Source: Cryptosporangium aurantiacum (GTDB lineage: Bacteria; Actinomycetota; Actinomycetes; Mycobacteriales; Cryptosporangiaceae). Taken from it: DNA of 64,000 nt. The stretch is taken from positions 496,001-560,000 of the forward strand of contig NZ_FRCS01000002.1 of assembly GCF_900143005.1 (NCBI RefSeq), in the 5' to 3' direction. The position numbers and the translations under genes were made by a program. The notes below the pieces were generated by a model. The model had not been told where the DNA came from and searched no databases. It worked only from the letters and a program-made list of their open reading frames with translations. This document shows positions 1 to 8,418 of the stretch, one piece after another (the first letter of the stretch is position 1; every line of letters begins with the position of its first letter).

Positions 1-434
1 GCCCGGTCGCCGGGCGTCACCCAGCCGCCGTCGCCCCGGCCCTCACCGCAGAACAGGTGCGTCTTGCGGTAGGTGCCCAGTACGTCGCCGGTCGGCCCGA
101 TCAGCGCCGCGGTGTTGTAGACCGTGCCCCGGTCGTAACCCCGCTCGTACGTGCCCAGCACGACGTGGACGCCGAGTTCCCGGGCGACCTCCTGGACCGG
201 CGCGGTCACCGGCCCCGGGATCTCGCTGACGACGTCCCACAGCTCGTCCGGCGAGACACCGGTGGTGAAGCCCGTGGTCGCGGTCTCCGGCAGCACGAGC
301 AGCTCCGCGCCGGTCTCCTCGACGCAACGCCGCACGTAGTCGGCACACCGCTCCAGGTTGGCCGCCACCGTCGCCGGGGTCAGCGGCCCCGGCTCTGGTG
401 CGACCTGAATCGCCGCAGCCGTGAACGCCTTCAC
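1..434 (-). CDS. Nitrilase-superfamily carbon-nitrogen hydrolase, 3' part missing (window edge)
   Basis: Reading the minus strand from a GTG at 434 gives about 144 residues of a nitrilase-type amidohydrolase that runs off the left edge. Visible motifs are the catalytic glutamate loop LPETATTGF (about residues 48-56) and the catalytic lysine region TYRKTHLFCGEG (about 123-134). The third member of the triad, the cysteine, would lie beyond the edge. The family cleaves non-peptide C-N bonds such as N-carbamoyl compounds, amides or nitriles. Substrate is not readable. It lies 79 nt downstream of coxG on the same strand and may be the last gene of the cox-like operon, which with the NCS2 permease suggests a nucleobase-derived amide or ureido compound (inference). 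The start has only a weak ribosome site (GAAGG, 11 nt upstream) and no better in-frame start was found. Confidence 0.85.
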   Translation of the reverse strand, partial: MKAFTAAAIQVAPEPGPLTPATVAANLERCADYVRRCVEETGAELLVLPETATTGFTTGVSPDELWDVVSEIPGPVTAPVQEVARELGVHVVLGTYERGYDRGTVYNTAALIGPTGDVLGTYRKTHLFCGEGRGDGGWVTPGDR

Positions 435-513
435 CAGCGCCGCGCCTTCGGCGCTGCGTCCCGACCGCCGCGCGAAAGGCGCGCCGGTCCGGCTGCCTGC
501 GCGAGCCCGCCGC

Positions 514-1269
514 TCATGAGCGGCGTCGTCCGATCAGGCCGCCGACCAGGACGCCCAGCAGCGCGATGCCCGCACCGAACGCGGCGCCCTGGACGAAGCC
601 CAGCGGCACGCCGCCGTCGGCCGCAGCAGCCTTCGCCGGGGCCGTGAACACCCGCGGCCCCGGCGCGGCAGCCGCCCCGGCGCCCGACGGGAGGACGGCC
701 GACGCGCCGTCGGCCACTGCGCCCGCTGCCGAACCTCCGGCCGCCGGGCTTCCCGCCGCCGCGCCCGCGGGCTGCGCCTCGGCGCCCGGGACCGTGCCGC
801 CCTCCGCGGAGACGACCGCCGCCTCGGCCGGGGCGTTCAGCAGCGAATCGACCGCTGCGAAAAACTCGCCCGCGGTCTTCTTCGCGACCCCCGACAGCAC
901 GCGCTGCCCGACCCCACCGACCGCGCCGCCCACCACCGCGTCCGCGGCGTACGAGAGCAGCGTCGTGCCGTTCGCACCGTCCTCCAGCGTCACCAGCACG
1001 TCGGCGGAGACCGTGCCGGGCGCACCGGCGCCCTTCGCCCGCAGGACGAACGAGGTCGGCGCCTGCTGGTCGGTCAGCCGCACGTCACCGACGTACGAGC
1101 CCTTGATCGACGCCACCCCCGCCGTCACCGTCATCCGGTACGCGTCGTCGCCGACCTGCTCCAACTGCTGGCAGCCCGGGATCGTGCGGACCAGCACGGC
1201 CGGGTCGTTCAGCGCGTCGTACACCCGCTGCACCGGGGCGTTGAGCGTGGCCTTGCCGTTGACCTTCAT
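514..1269 (-). CDS. coxG: CoxG-like SRPBCC carbon monoxide dehydrogenase accessory protein
   Basis: 251 residues. The first about 150 residues are a CoxG/SRPBCC lipid-binding fold, starting MKVNGKATLNAPVQRVYDAL and containing the typical IPGCQQLE loop. A long Ala/Gly/Pro-rich linker (about 155-215) follows, then one hydrophobic C-terminal helix (about 222-245) ending in Gly-Arg-Arg-Arg-Ser, so it should be tail-anchored in the membrane. In Oligotropha (Afipia) carboxidovorans CoxG anchors CO dehydrogenase to the membrane; many paralogues accompany form II molybdenum hydroxylases. The ATG directly follows the TAG of the coxL-like gene with no gap, so the two are translationally coupled. Likely role: membrane recruitment of the hydroxylase encoded just upstream. 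Confidence 0.9.
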   Translation of the reverse strand: MKVNGKATLNAPVQRVYDALNDPAVLVRTIPGCQQLEQVGDDAYRMTVTAGVASIKGSYVGDVRLTDQQAPTSFVLRAKGAGAPGTVSADVLVTLEDGANGTTLLSYAADAVVGGAVGGVGQRVLSGVAKKTAGEFFAAVDSLLNAPAEAAVVSAEGGTVPGAEAQPAGAAAGSPAAGGSAAGAVADGASAVLPSGAGAAAAPGPRVFTAPAKAAAADGGVPLGFVQGAAFGAGIALLGVLVGGLIGRRRS

Positions 1270-3681
1270 CTATTTGGTTCCTTCCAGCAGAGCGTTCTGC
1301 TCGCGCAGGGCCCACAGTTCGGACGGCGAGATCGGCATCCGTGTCACGAAGAAGCCCTCCGCGTCCGAGATGGCCGAGGCGAACAGTGCCGCGGAGGGGA
1401 TGACGCCGGCCTCGCCGGCGCCCTTCACCCCGAGCGGGTTGAGCGGTGAGGGCGTCTCCAGGTGGTCGGTCTCCACCTTCGGTACTTCGGACGCATACGG
1501 AATCAGAAAGTCCATGTAGGACGCGTTGAGCGGCTGGCCGTTCTCGTCGTAGACGATGCGCTCGTACAGTGCGCCGCCGACCCCCTGAGCGACGCCGCCG
1601 TGGATCTGGCCCTCGACGATCCGGGGGTTGATCAGCGTCCCGCAGTCGTGCACGACGCAGTAGCGCAGGATCTTGATCTCGGCGGTCTCCGGGTCGGTCT
1701 CGACCACGGCGGCGTGCATACCGCTGGCGAACGTCGAACGGATCGGCGAGTAGTAGTCGGTGGCCTCCAGCCCCGGCTCGTCGTCCTCGTCGATCGGCGG
1801 CTTGCTCAGATCGGCGGTGCCCGCGAACTGGGTGGCCCGCTTCGCCTCCTCGTCGAACGCGTACCGCAGCGGGTTCGAGAGGACCGCGACCGTGCGGAGC
1901 GGGATGCCCTCGTGTGCCTCCGGCGGGACGCCCTTCACCCGCACGACGCCGTCGACGATCTCCAGGTCCTTCGGGTCGGCCTCCAGTGCCTCACCGGCGA
2001 TCTTCAACGCCTTCGCGCGCACCTTCCGGGCGGTCAGCGCCACCGCGTTGCCGCTCATCACCGCGGCGCGGGACGCGAACGTGCCGACCGCGTACTTGAA
2101 CCGCCTGGTGTCGCCGGTGGTCACCGAGACGTCGTCGACCGGGACTCCCAGCTCCTCGGCCGCGATCTGCGCGAACACGGTCTCGTGACCCTGGCCCTGG
2201 GTGGTGAGGCCGGTCGCGACGACGACCTTGCCGGTCGTCTCGACCCGGACGAACGCGCCCTCGTACGGCCCGGGGCCGGTGCCCTCGACGTAACAGGCGA
2301 GCCCGATGCCGACGCGCCGCCCTTCGGCCCGGGCGGCGTCCCGGATGGCCTCGAACTCGTCCCAGCCGACCAGCGCCTTGATCTTCTCCAGCGACGTCGG
2401 GTAGTCGCCGGAGTCGTAGATCAGCGGCCGCCCGTCCTGGAACGTCAGCTGGTGGTCGTACGGCATGTCCTCGGGCTGGATGAAGTTGCGTTCCCGCACC
2501 ACCGCCCGGTCGAGCCCGAGACGGTCGGCGATCGCGTCCATCGTGCGTTCCATCGCGAACACACCCTGTGGACGCCCGGCACCGCGGTAGGGCGTGACCG
2601 TCACCGTGTTCGTGTACATCGACCGGAACTCGACCCGGTACGCACCGGGCTTGTACGGCCCGAGCAACTGGGTCGACGTGACGATCGGCACGATGATGCC
2701 GTAGGGCGTGTAGGCGCCGTTGTCGTGCCAGAACTCGACGTCGAGCCCGAGGACGTGCCCCTCGTCGTCGAAGCCGACCGTGACCTTCTGCAGCTGGCCC
2801 CGCTCGTGCGTCGAGCTGATGAAATGCTCGCGGCGGTCCTCGACCCACTTGACCTCGCGGTTGAGCTTCACCGCCGCCCACGGGATCAGGACTTCCTCGG
2901 GCCAGGGGTGCACGATCTTGACGCCGAACCCACCGCCGACGTCCGGCGCGATCACGTCGATCCGGTCCACCGGCAGGTCGAGCTTGGCCGCCAGCGCGAA
3001 CCGCACCGACGTCGAGGCCTGCGTCGAGGTGTAGACGCGCAGCGACCGGTCGGCGGCGTCCCAGCGGGCGTAGACGCCCTTGCCCTCCATCGGCATCGAC
3101 GCCGACCGCTCGATGTCCAGGTCGAGGCTGAGCGTGTGCGGTGCGGCGGCGATCGCGGCCGGCGCGTCCCCGACCTCCTGGACGAGGTGCGCGGACACGT
3201 TGTCGGGTACGTCGCCGTGGACGCGGTGCGCGGCTTCGATCGCGGCGGGAATACCGACCACCGCCGGCAACGTCTCGTACTCGACCTGGATCCGCTCGCA
3301 CGCGTCCTCGGCGATGTAGCGGTCGGTCGCGACGACCATGACGACGGCTTCGCCGACGTGCCGTGCGATGCCGTCGGCCAGCGGGGTGGTCACCCGGGGA
3401 GCGTGCAGCGCCGGGTGCGGGATCAGCAGCGGGAGGGGCTCGGACACCCGTGGGTTCGGATCGTCGGCGAGGTCGTCGTAGGTGTAGATCGCGACCAGAC
3501 CCTCGACGTCGAGCGCGGCGGTGACGTCGACGTCGACGATGCGGGCATGGGCGTGGGGCGAGCGGACGAACGCCACCGCGAGCGCGCCCTCGCCCAAATC
3601 GTCCAAATAACGACCGTTGCCGGACACCAGGCGGGGGTCCTCCCGCCGGGTCATCGGAACCCCGAACGCACGGGTCGCCAT
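1270..3681 (-). CDS. Xanthine dehydrogenase/CO dehydrogenase-family molybdopterin large subunit (form II CoxL-like)
   Basis: 803 residues, the usual size for CoxL-type molybdopterin subunits. It starts MATRAFGVPMTRREDPRL. The ATG overlaps the TAA of the small subunit (TAATG). The a/b hammerhead domain is about 20-130 and the Mo-binding domain about 140-770. The active-site loop reads TPYRGAGRPQG (about 362-372). Bona fide (form I) CO dehydrogenase has AYRCSFR with the Cu-ligand cysteine; here the cysteine is absent, which marks a form II enzyme. The catalytic glutamate region GVKGAGEAGVIPS is present near 748-760. Expected reaction: hydroxylation of an aldehyde or N-heterocycle using water, molybdenum cofactor, [2Fe-2S] and FAD. 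A purine or related heterocycle is a reasonable guess because of the adjacent NCS2 permease; CO oxidation is not supported. Confidence 0.93.
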   Translation of the reverse strand: MATRAFGVPMTRREDPRLVSGNGRYLDDLGEGALAVAFVRSPHAHARIVDVDVTAALDVEGLVAIYTYDDLADDPNPRVSEPLPLLIPHPALHAPRVTTPLADGIARHVGEAVVMVVATDRYIAEDACERIQVEYETLPAVVGIPAAIEAAHRVHGDVPDNVSAHLVQEVGDAPAAIAAAPHTLSLDLDIERSASMPMEGKGVYARWDAADRSLRVYTSTQASTSVRFALAAKLDLPVDRIDVIAPDVGGGFGVKIVHPWPEEVLIPWAAVKLNREVKWVEDRREHFISSTHERGQLQKVTVGFDDEGHVLGLDVEFWHDNGAYTPYGIIVPIVTSTQLLGPYKPGAYRVEFRSMYTNTVTVTPYRGAGRPQGVFAMERTMDAIADRLGLDRAVVRERNFIQPEDMPYDHQLTFQDGRPLIYDSGDYPTSLEKIKALVGWDEFEAIRDAARAEGRRVGIGLACYVEGTGPGPYEGAFVRVETTGKVVVATGLTTQGQGHETVFAQIAAEELGVPVDDVSVTTGDTRRFKYAVGTFASRAAVMSGNAVALTARKVRAKALKIAGEALEADPKDLEIVDGVVRVKGVPPEAHEGIPLRTVAVLSNPLRYAFDEEAKRATQFAGTADLSKPPIDEDDEPGLEATDYYSPIRSTFASGMHAAVVETDPETAEIKILRYCVVHDCGTLINPRIVEGQIHGGVAQGVGGALYERIVYDENGQPLNASYMDFLIPYASEVPKVETDHLETPSPLNPLGVKGAGEAGVIPSAALFASAISDAEGFFVTRMPISPSELWALREQNALLEGTK

Positions 3682-4163
3682 TACGCCGACTCCTTCTTGA
3701 TCTCCGCCGCCCGCAGCACCGACTTCACGATGTTCTGGTAGCCGGTGCACCGGCAGAGGTTGCCGCCGATCGCCTCCCGGGCCTCTTCCTCCGTGGGGTC
3801 GGGGTTGTCCTCGAGGTAGGCCGTGATCGTCGTGACGAAGCCCGGCGTGCAGAACCCGCACTGGAGGCCGTGGCAGTCGACGAACGCCTGCTGAACCGGG
3901 CCGAGCCCGCCATCCGGGGCGCGGCACCCCTCGACCGTCGTGATCTCGGCACCGTCGACGCTCACCGCGAACAACAGGCAGGAACGCATCGGACGGCCGT
4001 CCACCAGCACCGTGCACGAGCCGCAGACGCCGTGCTCGCACCCGAGGTGGGTGCCGGTCAGCTCGAGGTCGTGCCGGAGCGCATCGGCGAGCAACCGGCG
4101 GGCGGGCACGGACGCGGTGCGGGGCACCCCGTTGACCGTGAACGTGACGTCGTGGTCACTCAT
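3681..4163 (-). CDS. [2Fe-2S] small subunit of molybdenum hydroxylase (CoxS-like)
   Basis: 160 residues, full length for CoxS/XdhC-type iron-sulfur subunits. The N-terminal plant-type ferredoxin domain holds C42, C47, C50 and C62 (CEHGVCGSC then SC). The C-terminal [2Fe-2S] helical domain holds C102, C105, C137 and C139 (CGFC and CRC, followed by TGY). It passes electrons from the Mo site to FAD. The ATG overlaps the stop of the upstream FAD subunit by one base (TGATG), and its own TAA overlaps the start of the large subunit, so the order is M-S-L in one transcript. The open frame continues upstream of this start, but that part lies inside the FAD subunit gene and does not resemble any protein. 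Confidence 0.95.
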   Translation of the reverse strand: MSDHDVTFTVNGVPRTASVPARRLLADALRHDLELTGTHLGCEHGVCGSCTVLVDGRPMRSCLLFAVSVDGAEITTVEGCRAPDGGLGPVQQAFVDCHGLQCGFCTPGFVTTITAYLEDNPDPTEEEAREAIGGNLCRCTGYQNIVKSVLRAAEIKKESA

Positions 4164-5047
4164 CAGGCCGGAACCTCCGTTCGAGCCACCGCATGCGCGG
4201 CAGCAGCCTTCAACGCCCGGCCGGTGAGCACGCCGGCGAGGTGCCGCCGGTACTCGGCGGTGGCGTGAATGTCTTCCTCGGGCTCGACGGACGAGCCCGC
4301 GAGCCGCGCAGCAGCGGCCCAATCAGCGGCATCGTAGGAACGGCCTACGACAAGTTCCGTGAAGTCCACGGTCACCGGCGTCGGCCCCATCGAGACGTAC
4401 GTGGCCCGAGCGGACGCGATCCGCAGGTCCTCGTCCAGCGTCACCAGCGCGCCGAGACCGCACATCGCGTAGTCGCCGTGACGGCGGGACACCTCCAGCC
4501 ACGCGGTGCCGGTGTGCCCCGCCGGGATCGGGAACGTCACGCTGGTCGCGAGCTCACCGGGACGGGTGGCCGACTCCAGCGGCGCGAGGAAGAAGTCGTC
4601 GACCGGAACGACGCGCGACCCGGACGCCGATGCCAGCTGCACCGAGCCGCCCAGCAGCGCGAGCACCGACGGCATCTCACCGGCCGGGTCGGCGTGCACG
4701 ATGCTGCCGACCGTGGTGCCGCGGTTGCGGATCGTCGGGTGGGCGACGTGCGTGAGCGCCTGGCGCAGCAGCGGCAGCACCCGCTCGGCGTCCGCGGAGT
4801 GCTCGACCTCGGCGTGGCGGGCGATCGCCCCCACGGTGACCGCGTCCGGCGTCACGTCGATCCGAGAGAGTTCGGAGAGCCGGTTGACGTCCACCAGATG
4901 GGCGGGCGCAGCCAGCCGCATGTTGAGCATCGGAACCAGACTCTGGCCTCCGGCCAGCACCTTCCCGTCCGCACCCAGCTCGGCCAGGATGCTCAGCGCC
5001 TCCGCGAGCGTCTCCGGACGGTGGTACTCGAACGCCGATGGTTTCAT
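4163..5047 (-). CDS. FAD-binding medium subunit of molybdenum hydroxylase (CoxM-like)
   Basis: 294 residues, usual CoxM length. The FAD pyrophosphate loops are LAGGQSLVPMLNMRL (31-45) and TTVGSIVHADPAGE (111-124), and the C-terminal CO_deh_flav_C part starts near 175. It starts MKPSAFEYHRPETL. It accepts electrons from the [2Fe-2S] subunit. It is the first gene of the tightly packed coxMSLG-like set. The 123 nt separating it from the NCS2 permease upstream contain a hairpin (5119-5149), so a promoter of its own is possible. Confidence 0.94.
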   Translation of the reverse strand: MKPSAFEYHRPETLAEALSILAELGADGKVLAGGQSLVPMLNMRLAAPAHLVDVNRLSELSRIDVTPDAVTVGAIARHAEVEHSADAERVLPLLRQALTHVAHPTIRNRGTTVGSIVHADPAGEMPSVLALLGGSVQLASASGSRVVPVDDFFLAPLESATRPGELATSVTFPIPAGHTGTAWLEVSRRHGDYAMCGLGALVTLDEDLRIASARATYVSMGPTPVTVDFTELVVGRSYDAADWAAAARLAGSSVEPEEDIHATAEYRRHLAGVLTGRALKAAAAHAVARTEVPA

Positions 5048-5118
5048 GCCGCGATAGTCCCCCAGGAAGTCCAGAGCGGCCCAGCAACGTCGCTGGTCAC
5101 GTGCTCCGGAGAGGTGAT

Positions 5119-5149
5119 CCCCCGGCGGCCGGTAGGTCGCCGCCGGGGG
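5119..5149 (-). terminator. GC-rich hairpin after the NCS2 permease gene
   Basis: Perfect 10-nt arms CCCCCGGCGG and CCGCCGGGGG around an 11-nt loop, 22 nt past the permease stop on the minus strand and about 70 nt before coxM. There is no T-tract, which is common for actinobacterial terminators. It may end or attenuate transcription from the permease into the cox-like genes. Confidence 0.5.
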
Positions 5150-5170
5150 CTGGTCAGCCGCCCCTGCGGG

Positions 5171-6628
5171 TTACGGCTCCTTGTACGCGCCGGGCTCATC
5201 GACGACGAGGACCGCGCCCCCGGCGTCCTTGTCGTCCTTCACCGGGCCAGGTGTCGCCGAACGCTCGGCGAGCCACAGCTCCTTCAGGTGCGGCGGAGCG
5301 ATCGCCTTCGCGATGTGGAAGCCGGCCACGGTCACGATCGTGCCCAGCGCGATGCCGGAGAGCGAGAAGTCGTCGGTGAAGACCAGGCTCACGCCACCGA
5401 TACCGATGATGATTCCGGCCGCGGCGGGCACCAGGTTGATCGGGTTGGCGAAATCGACCCGGTTCTCCTTCCAGATCTTCGCGCCGAGCAGGCCGATCAT
5501 GCCGTAGAGCACGACCGTGATGCCGCCGAGAACACCACCGGGAGTCGCCGAGACGACCGCGCCGAACTTCGGCGAGAACCCGAACAGGATCGCGACGATC
5601 GCGGCCACGTAGTACGCCGCGGTCGAGTACACGCGGGTCGCGGCCATGACGCCGATGTTCTCCGCGTACGTCGTGGTGGGCGAGCCACCGACCGCGGACG
5701 CGATCACCGTGCCGACACCGTCACCGGCGATCGCACGGCCCATCACCGGGTCGAGGTCGTCACCGGTCATCTCGGCGACGGCCTTGACGTGGCCGGCGTT
5801 CTCCGCGATCAGCGCGATCACGGCGGGCAGCACGAGCAGGATCGCCGCGATCGAGAACGTCGGCGTGTGCCAGCCGACGACATCACCCGAGGTGTGCGGC
5901 GGGAAGCCGATCCAGTCCGCCGCCTCGACGCCGTCCCAGTTCACGCGCCAGTGCGTCGTCTCCTTGGCGGCGGCAGCGTCGTAGGACGTGATCTGACCGA
6001 AGATCCGGTCGAAGACCCAGGACAGCCCGTACCCGAAGATCAGGGCCAGGAAGATCGCGATCCGGCCGAGGAAGCCACGGACGCCGACCGCGACCACGAT
6101 GACGAACAGCATCGTGATCAGCGCGATCCACTGGTCCTGCGGCCAGTACGTGCCGGCCACCACCGGCGCGAGGTTGAAGCCGATGAGCATGACGACCGCA
6201 CCGGTCACGACCGGCGGCAGCACGCTGTAGATGGCCCGCGAGCCGACGAAGTGGATCAGCACACCGACGAGCGCGAGCACCACACCCGCGACGAGGATCG
6301 CGCCGGTCACCTCGGCCGAGTCGCCGCCCTGCGCGCGGATCGCCGCGACACCACCGACGAACGATGCCGACGTACCGAGGTAGCTCGGCACCTTCCCGCT
6401 CACGATCAGCAGGAAGATGATCGTCGCGATACCGCTCATCATGATCGCGAGCTGCGGGTTCAGCCCCATGATCAGCGGGAAGACGAACGTCGCTCCGAAC
6501 ATCGCGACCACGTGCTGCGCGCCGAGGCCGATCGTCCGGGGCCAGGAGAGCCGTTCGTCCGGCCGGACGACCTCACCCGGCGGCGGCGCTTTGCCTCCGT
6601 GTACGACACTCCACCCAAAGAGAGCCAT
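5171..6628 (-). CDS. NCS2-family nucleobase (uracil/xanthine) permease
   Basis: 485 residues, about 12-14 hydrophobic segments, typical of NCS2/UraA-PbuX proton symporters. The N-terminal motif near residue 33 (IGLGAQHVVAMFGATFVFPL) and the later SVGGSPTTTYAENIGVM-like loop (AVGGSPTTTYAENIGV) are family signatures of UraA-type carriers. I place the start at the ATG giving MALFGWSVVHGG, with AAGGGG about 10 nt upstream. An open frame reaches back to 6733 but the added 35 residues are basic and proline-rich and look spurious. It is the promoter-proximal member of the cluster with CoxMSL and a nitrilase, which points to uptake of a purine or pyrimidine that is then oxidised. Xanthine versus uracil cannot be told by reading. 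Confidence 0.92.
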   Translation of the reverse strand: MALFGWSVVHGGKAPPPGEVVRPDERLSWPRTIGLGAQHVVAMFGATFVFPLIMGLNPQLAIMMSGIATIIFLLIVSGKVPSYLGTSASFVGGVAAIRAQGGDSAEVTGAILVAGVVLALVGVLIHFVGSRAIYSVLPPVVTGAVVMLIGFNLAPVVAGTYWPQDQWIALITMLFVIVVAVGVRGFLGRIAIFLALIFGYGLSWVFDRIFGQITSYDAAAAKETTHWRVNWDGVEAADWIGFPPHTSGDVVGWHTPTFSIAAILLVLPAVIALIAENAGHVKAVAEMTGDDLDPVMGRAIAGDGVGTVIASAVGGSPTTTYAENIGVMAATRVYSTAAYYVAAIVAILFGFSPKFGAVVSATPGGVLGGITVVLYGMIGLLGAKIWKENRVDFANPINLVPAAAGIIIGIGGVSLVFTDDFSLSGIALGTIVTVAGFHIAKAIAPPHLKELWLAERSATPGPVKDDKDAGGAVLVVDEPGAYKEP

Positions 6629-6921
6629 CTTCTCAGTACCCCTTATCCGCCGCCCCGGTATGAGGGCAGCCTGCGGCAACCCTCGGAGATGACGACGAAT
6701 ATCCGGCCATGGTGACCTGGGTCTCATGGTCAAGACAGCACCGACTCGGGCGCCTCCGGTTGGCGGAACCTGCCCACGGGGTTGCCGGTCTGTCAGTAAA
6801 TGTCGCCCACGTGATGTAACTGCAACATGAACGACACGAGTCTGAGCGACGCTCGGCTGATTCGGGCGCAGTCACAGCGGTATCAAGTGAACCGGTCGCA
6901 AGCCCTAGCGTCGGTAACACT
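6629..6921. other. Divergent intergenic region between NCS2 permease and DMT exporter
   Basis: 293 nt with no convincing gene. On the minus strand it is the leader of the permease and contains a hairpin at 6662-6684 (GAGGG/CCCTC outer stem with inner GCC/GGC), about 35 nt before the permease start. It is less GC-rich around 6795-6835. I could not match the leader to a guanidine, purine or xanthine riboswitch consensus by eye. Confidence 0.5.
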
Positions 6922-7872
6922 ATGGGGATTACCGGACGCGCAGCTTTCGTCCGGCTGGTAGTGCTGGCAGCACTGTGGGGGTCGAGTTTTCTCTGGGCCG
7001 CCATCGCACTGCGCGGCCTCCCGCCGGGCGTTCTCACCGTGGTCCGGCTCGCGCTCGGTTCGGCATTGTTGCTGGCGATCTGCCGGTTCCGCGGCATCCG
7101 GATCCCCGCTGAGCCGCGGGTCTGGATACACCTCGCCGTGGTCGCGGCGATCGGCAACGTGATCCCGCTGTTGTTGTTCGCGTACGCGGTGCGCTCGATC
7201 GACTCACACATCGGCGGCATGTTGAACGCGACCACGCCGCTCTGGACGCTGGCCATCGGCGTCTGCCTCGGCGGCGTCGCGGGGGTGCCACGGCGGTACG
7301 TCGCCGGTCTGCTCGCGGGGCTGGTCGGAACGCTGCTCGTGGTCGGTGCCTGGCCGCCCGGTGAGCGGCTGCCCGCGGTGCCGACGATCCTCGGACTGAT
7401 CGCGGCCGCCAGCTACGGCGCCAGTTACGTGTACATCGACCGGTACCTGAGCCGGATCGACCGGCCGCCGATCGCGCTGGCCGCGGGCCAGCTGGTGGCC
7501 GGAACGGCGCTCGCGCTGATCGCGCTCCCGGTCGCCGGTCCGCACTCGCTGGACGGCGTCCGGCTGGGGCCGGACGTGGTCGTTGCCACGATCGCACTCG
7601 GCGCGTTCTGCACCGGGCTCGCGACCGTGCTCAACATCCGCCAGGTCGCGGACGTCGGGCCGGCGGCGTCCGTCGTCCTCTACCTGTTGCCGGTGGTCGC
7701 CGCCGTGCTGGGCTGGTTGGTGCTGGGGGAACAGATCACGCCGAGCACGATCGTCGGCACCGCGGTCGTGCTGGTCGGTGTCGCGCTGACCCGTTCGCCA
7801 CGGCGTACGACGATCGACGACAGCGGCGAGCCCGGCACCCAGCAGCGGCCCGAGATTCCGACGAATTCCTAA
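6922..7872 (+). CDS. EamA/DMT-family transporter
   Basis: 316 residues with ten predicted membrane helices in two EamA repeats (about 8-140 and 150-290). The first helix carries the family hallmark ALWGSSFLWAAIALRG (about 13-28), and the second repeat has the LYLLPVVAAVLGWLVLGEQIT segment (about 252-272). It is probably an exporter of an amino acid or other small metabolite. The ATG at 6922 is preceded by no strong ribosome site. The OsmC gene follows 21 nt after its stop, so the pair is probably one transcript. No substrate can be assigned. Confidence 0.88.
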   Translation: MGITGRAAFVRLVVLAALWGSSFLWAAIALRGLPPGVLTVVRLALGSALLLAICRFRGIRIPAEPRVWIHLAVVAAIGNVIPLLLFAYAVRSIDSHIGGMLNATTPLWTLAIGVCLGGVAGVPRRYVAGLLAGLVGTLLVVGAWPPGERLPAVPTILGLIAAASYGASYVYIDRYLSRIDRPPIALAAGQLVAGTALALIALPVAGPHSLDGVRLGPDVVVATIALGAFCTGLATVLNIRQVADVGPAASVVLYLLPVVAAVLGWLVLGEQITPSTIVGTAVVLVGVALTRSPRRTTIDDSGEPGTQQRPEIPTNS

Positions 7873-7893
7873 CCTCATGAGGAGAGCAGCAGG

Positions 7894-8376
7894 GTGGTAG
7901 CGGTCCACAACTATGAGTTGGGCCTGGTCTGGACGGGCAACCAGGGCACCGGAACCAGCGCGTATCGGGCGTACAGCCGAGCGCACGAGGTGACGGCGCC
8001 AGGTCGTCCCCCGCTGGAGGGGTCGTCCGATCCGGCGTTCCGCGGCGAAACCGACCGGTGGAACCCCGAACTCCTGCTGGTCGCCGCCCTCTCCGGCTGC
8101 CATCTGATGTCGTACCTGCACGTCTGTGTCGAGGCCGGGGTGACGGTCATCGCGTACGCGGACGCGCCCACCGGACTGATGACGCAGACGCCCGGCGGCG
8201 GGGGGCGCTTCACCGAGGTCGTGCTGCGGCCCCGGGTGATGCTGGCGCGGGAGAGCGCGGGCAAGCATGACCTCGCCGTCCGTCTGCACCGCGACGCGAG
8301 CGCGCGCTGTTTCATCGCGAGTTCGGTGAACTTCCCGGTCCGCCACGAACCGGTCGTCGAGGTAGCCGAACGCTGA
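7894..8376 (+). CDS. OsmC/Ohr-family peroxiredoxin-like protein
   Basis: 160 residues. The two conserved redox cysteines of OsmC/Ohr thiol peroxidases are C69 in LSGCHLM and C139 in ARCFIASSVNFPV. The N-terminal beta domain contains GTGTSAYRAYSR (18-29). Members reduce organic hydroperoxides at the dimer interface. Start is GTG behind GAGGAG and AGCAGG. This branch (long first helix, YELGLVWTGNQGTGTS) is closer to the actinobacterial OsmC-like proteins than to classical Ohr. It probably shares a promoter with the DMT exporter upstream. Confidence 0.88.
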   Translation: MVAVHNYELGLVWTGNQGTGTSAYRAYSRAHEVTAPGRPPLEGSSDPAFRGETDRWNPELLLVAALSGCHLMSYLHVCVEAGVTVIAYADAPTGLMTQTPGGGGRFTEVVLRPRVMLARESAGKHDLAVRLHRDASARCFIASSVNFPVRHEPVVEVAER

Positions 8377-8391
8377 CGCCGGTTCGTCGTA

Positions 8392-8418
8392 CGGCTGCGG
8401 TTCCTCAGACCGCAGCCG
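8392..8418. terminator. Two-way terminator hairpin between osmC and the island operon
   Basis: Perfect 9-nt arms CGGCTGCGG and CCGCAGCCG with a 9-nt loop, between two convergent genes. The loop holds the TGA of the minus-strand membrane-protein gene (8405), so transcripts from both sides would fold it near their 3' ends. Confidence 0.6.

Noticed and set aside
1270-3681. Annotation as form I carbon monoxide dehydrogenase
   Set aside because: The active-site loop is PYRGAGR, not AYRCSFR; the copper-binding cysteine is missing.
6629-6760. Possible purine/xanthine or guanidine riboswitch in the permease leader
   Set aside because: Only one hairpin (6662-6684) is visible and no conserved riboswitch core could be matched by eye.
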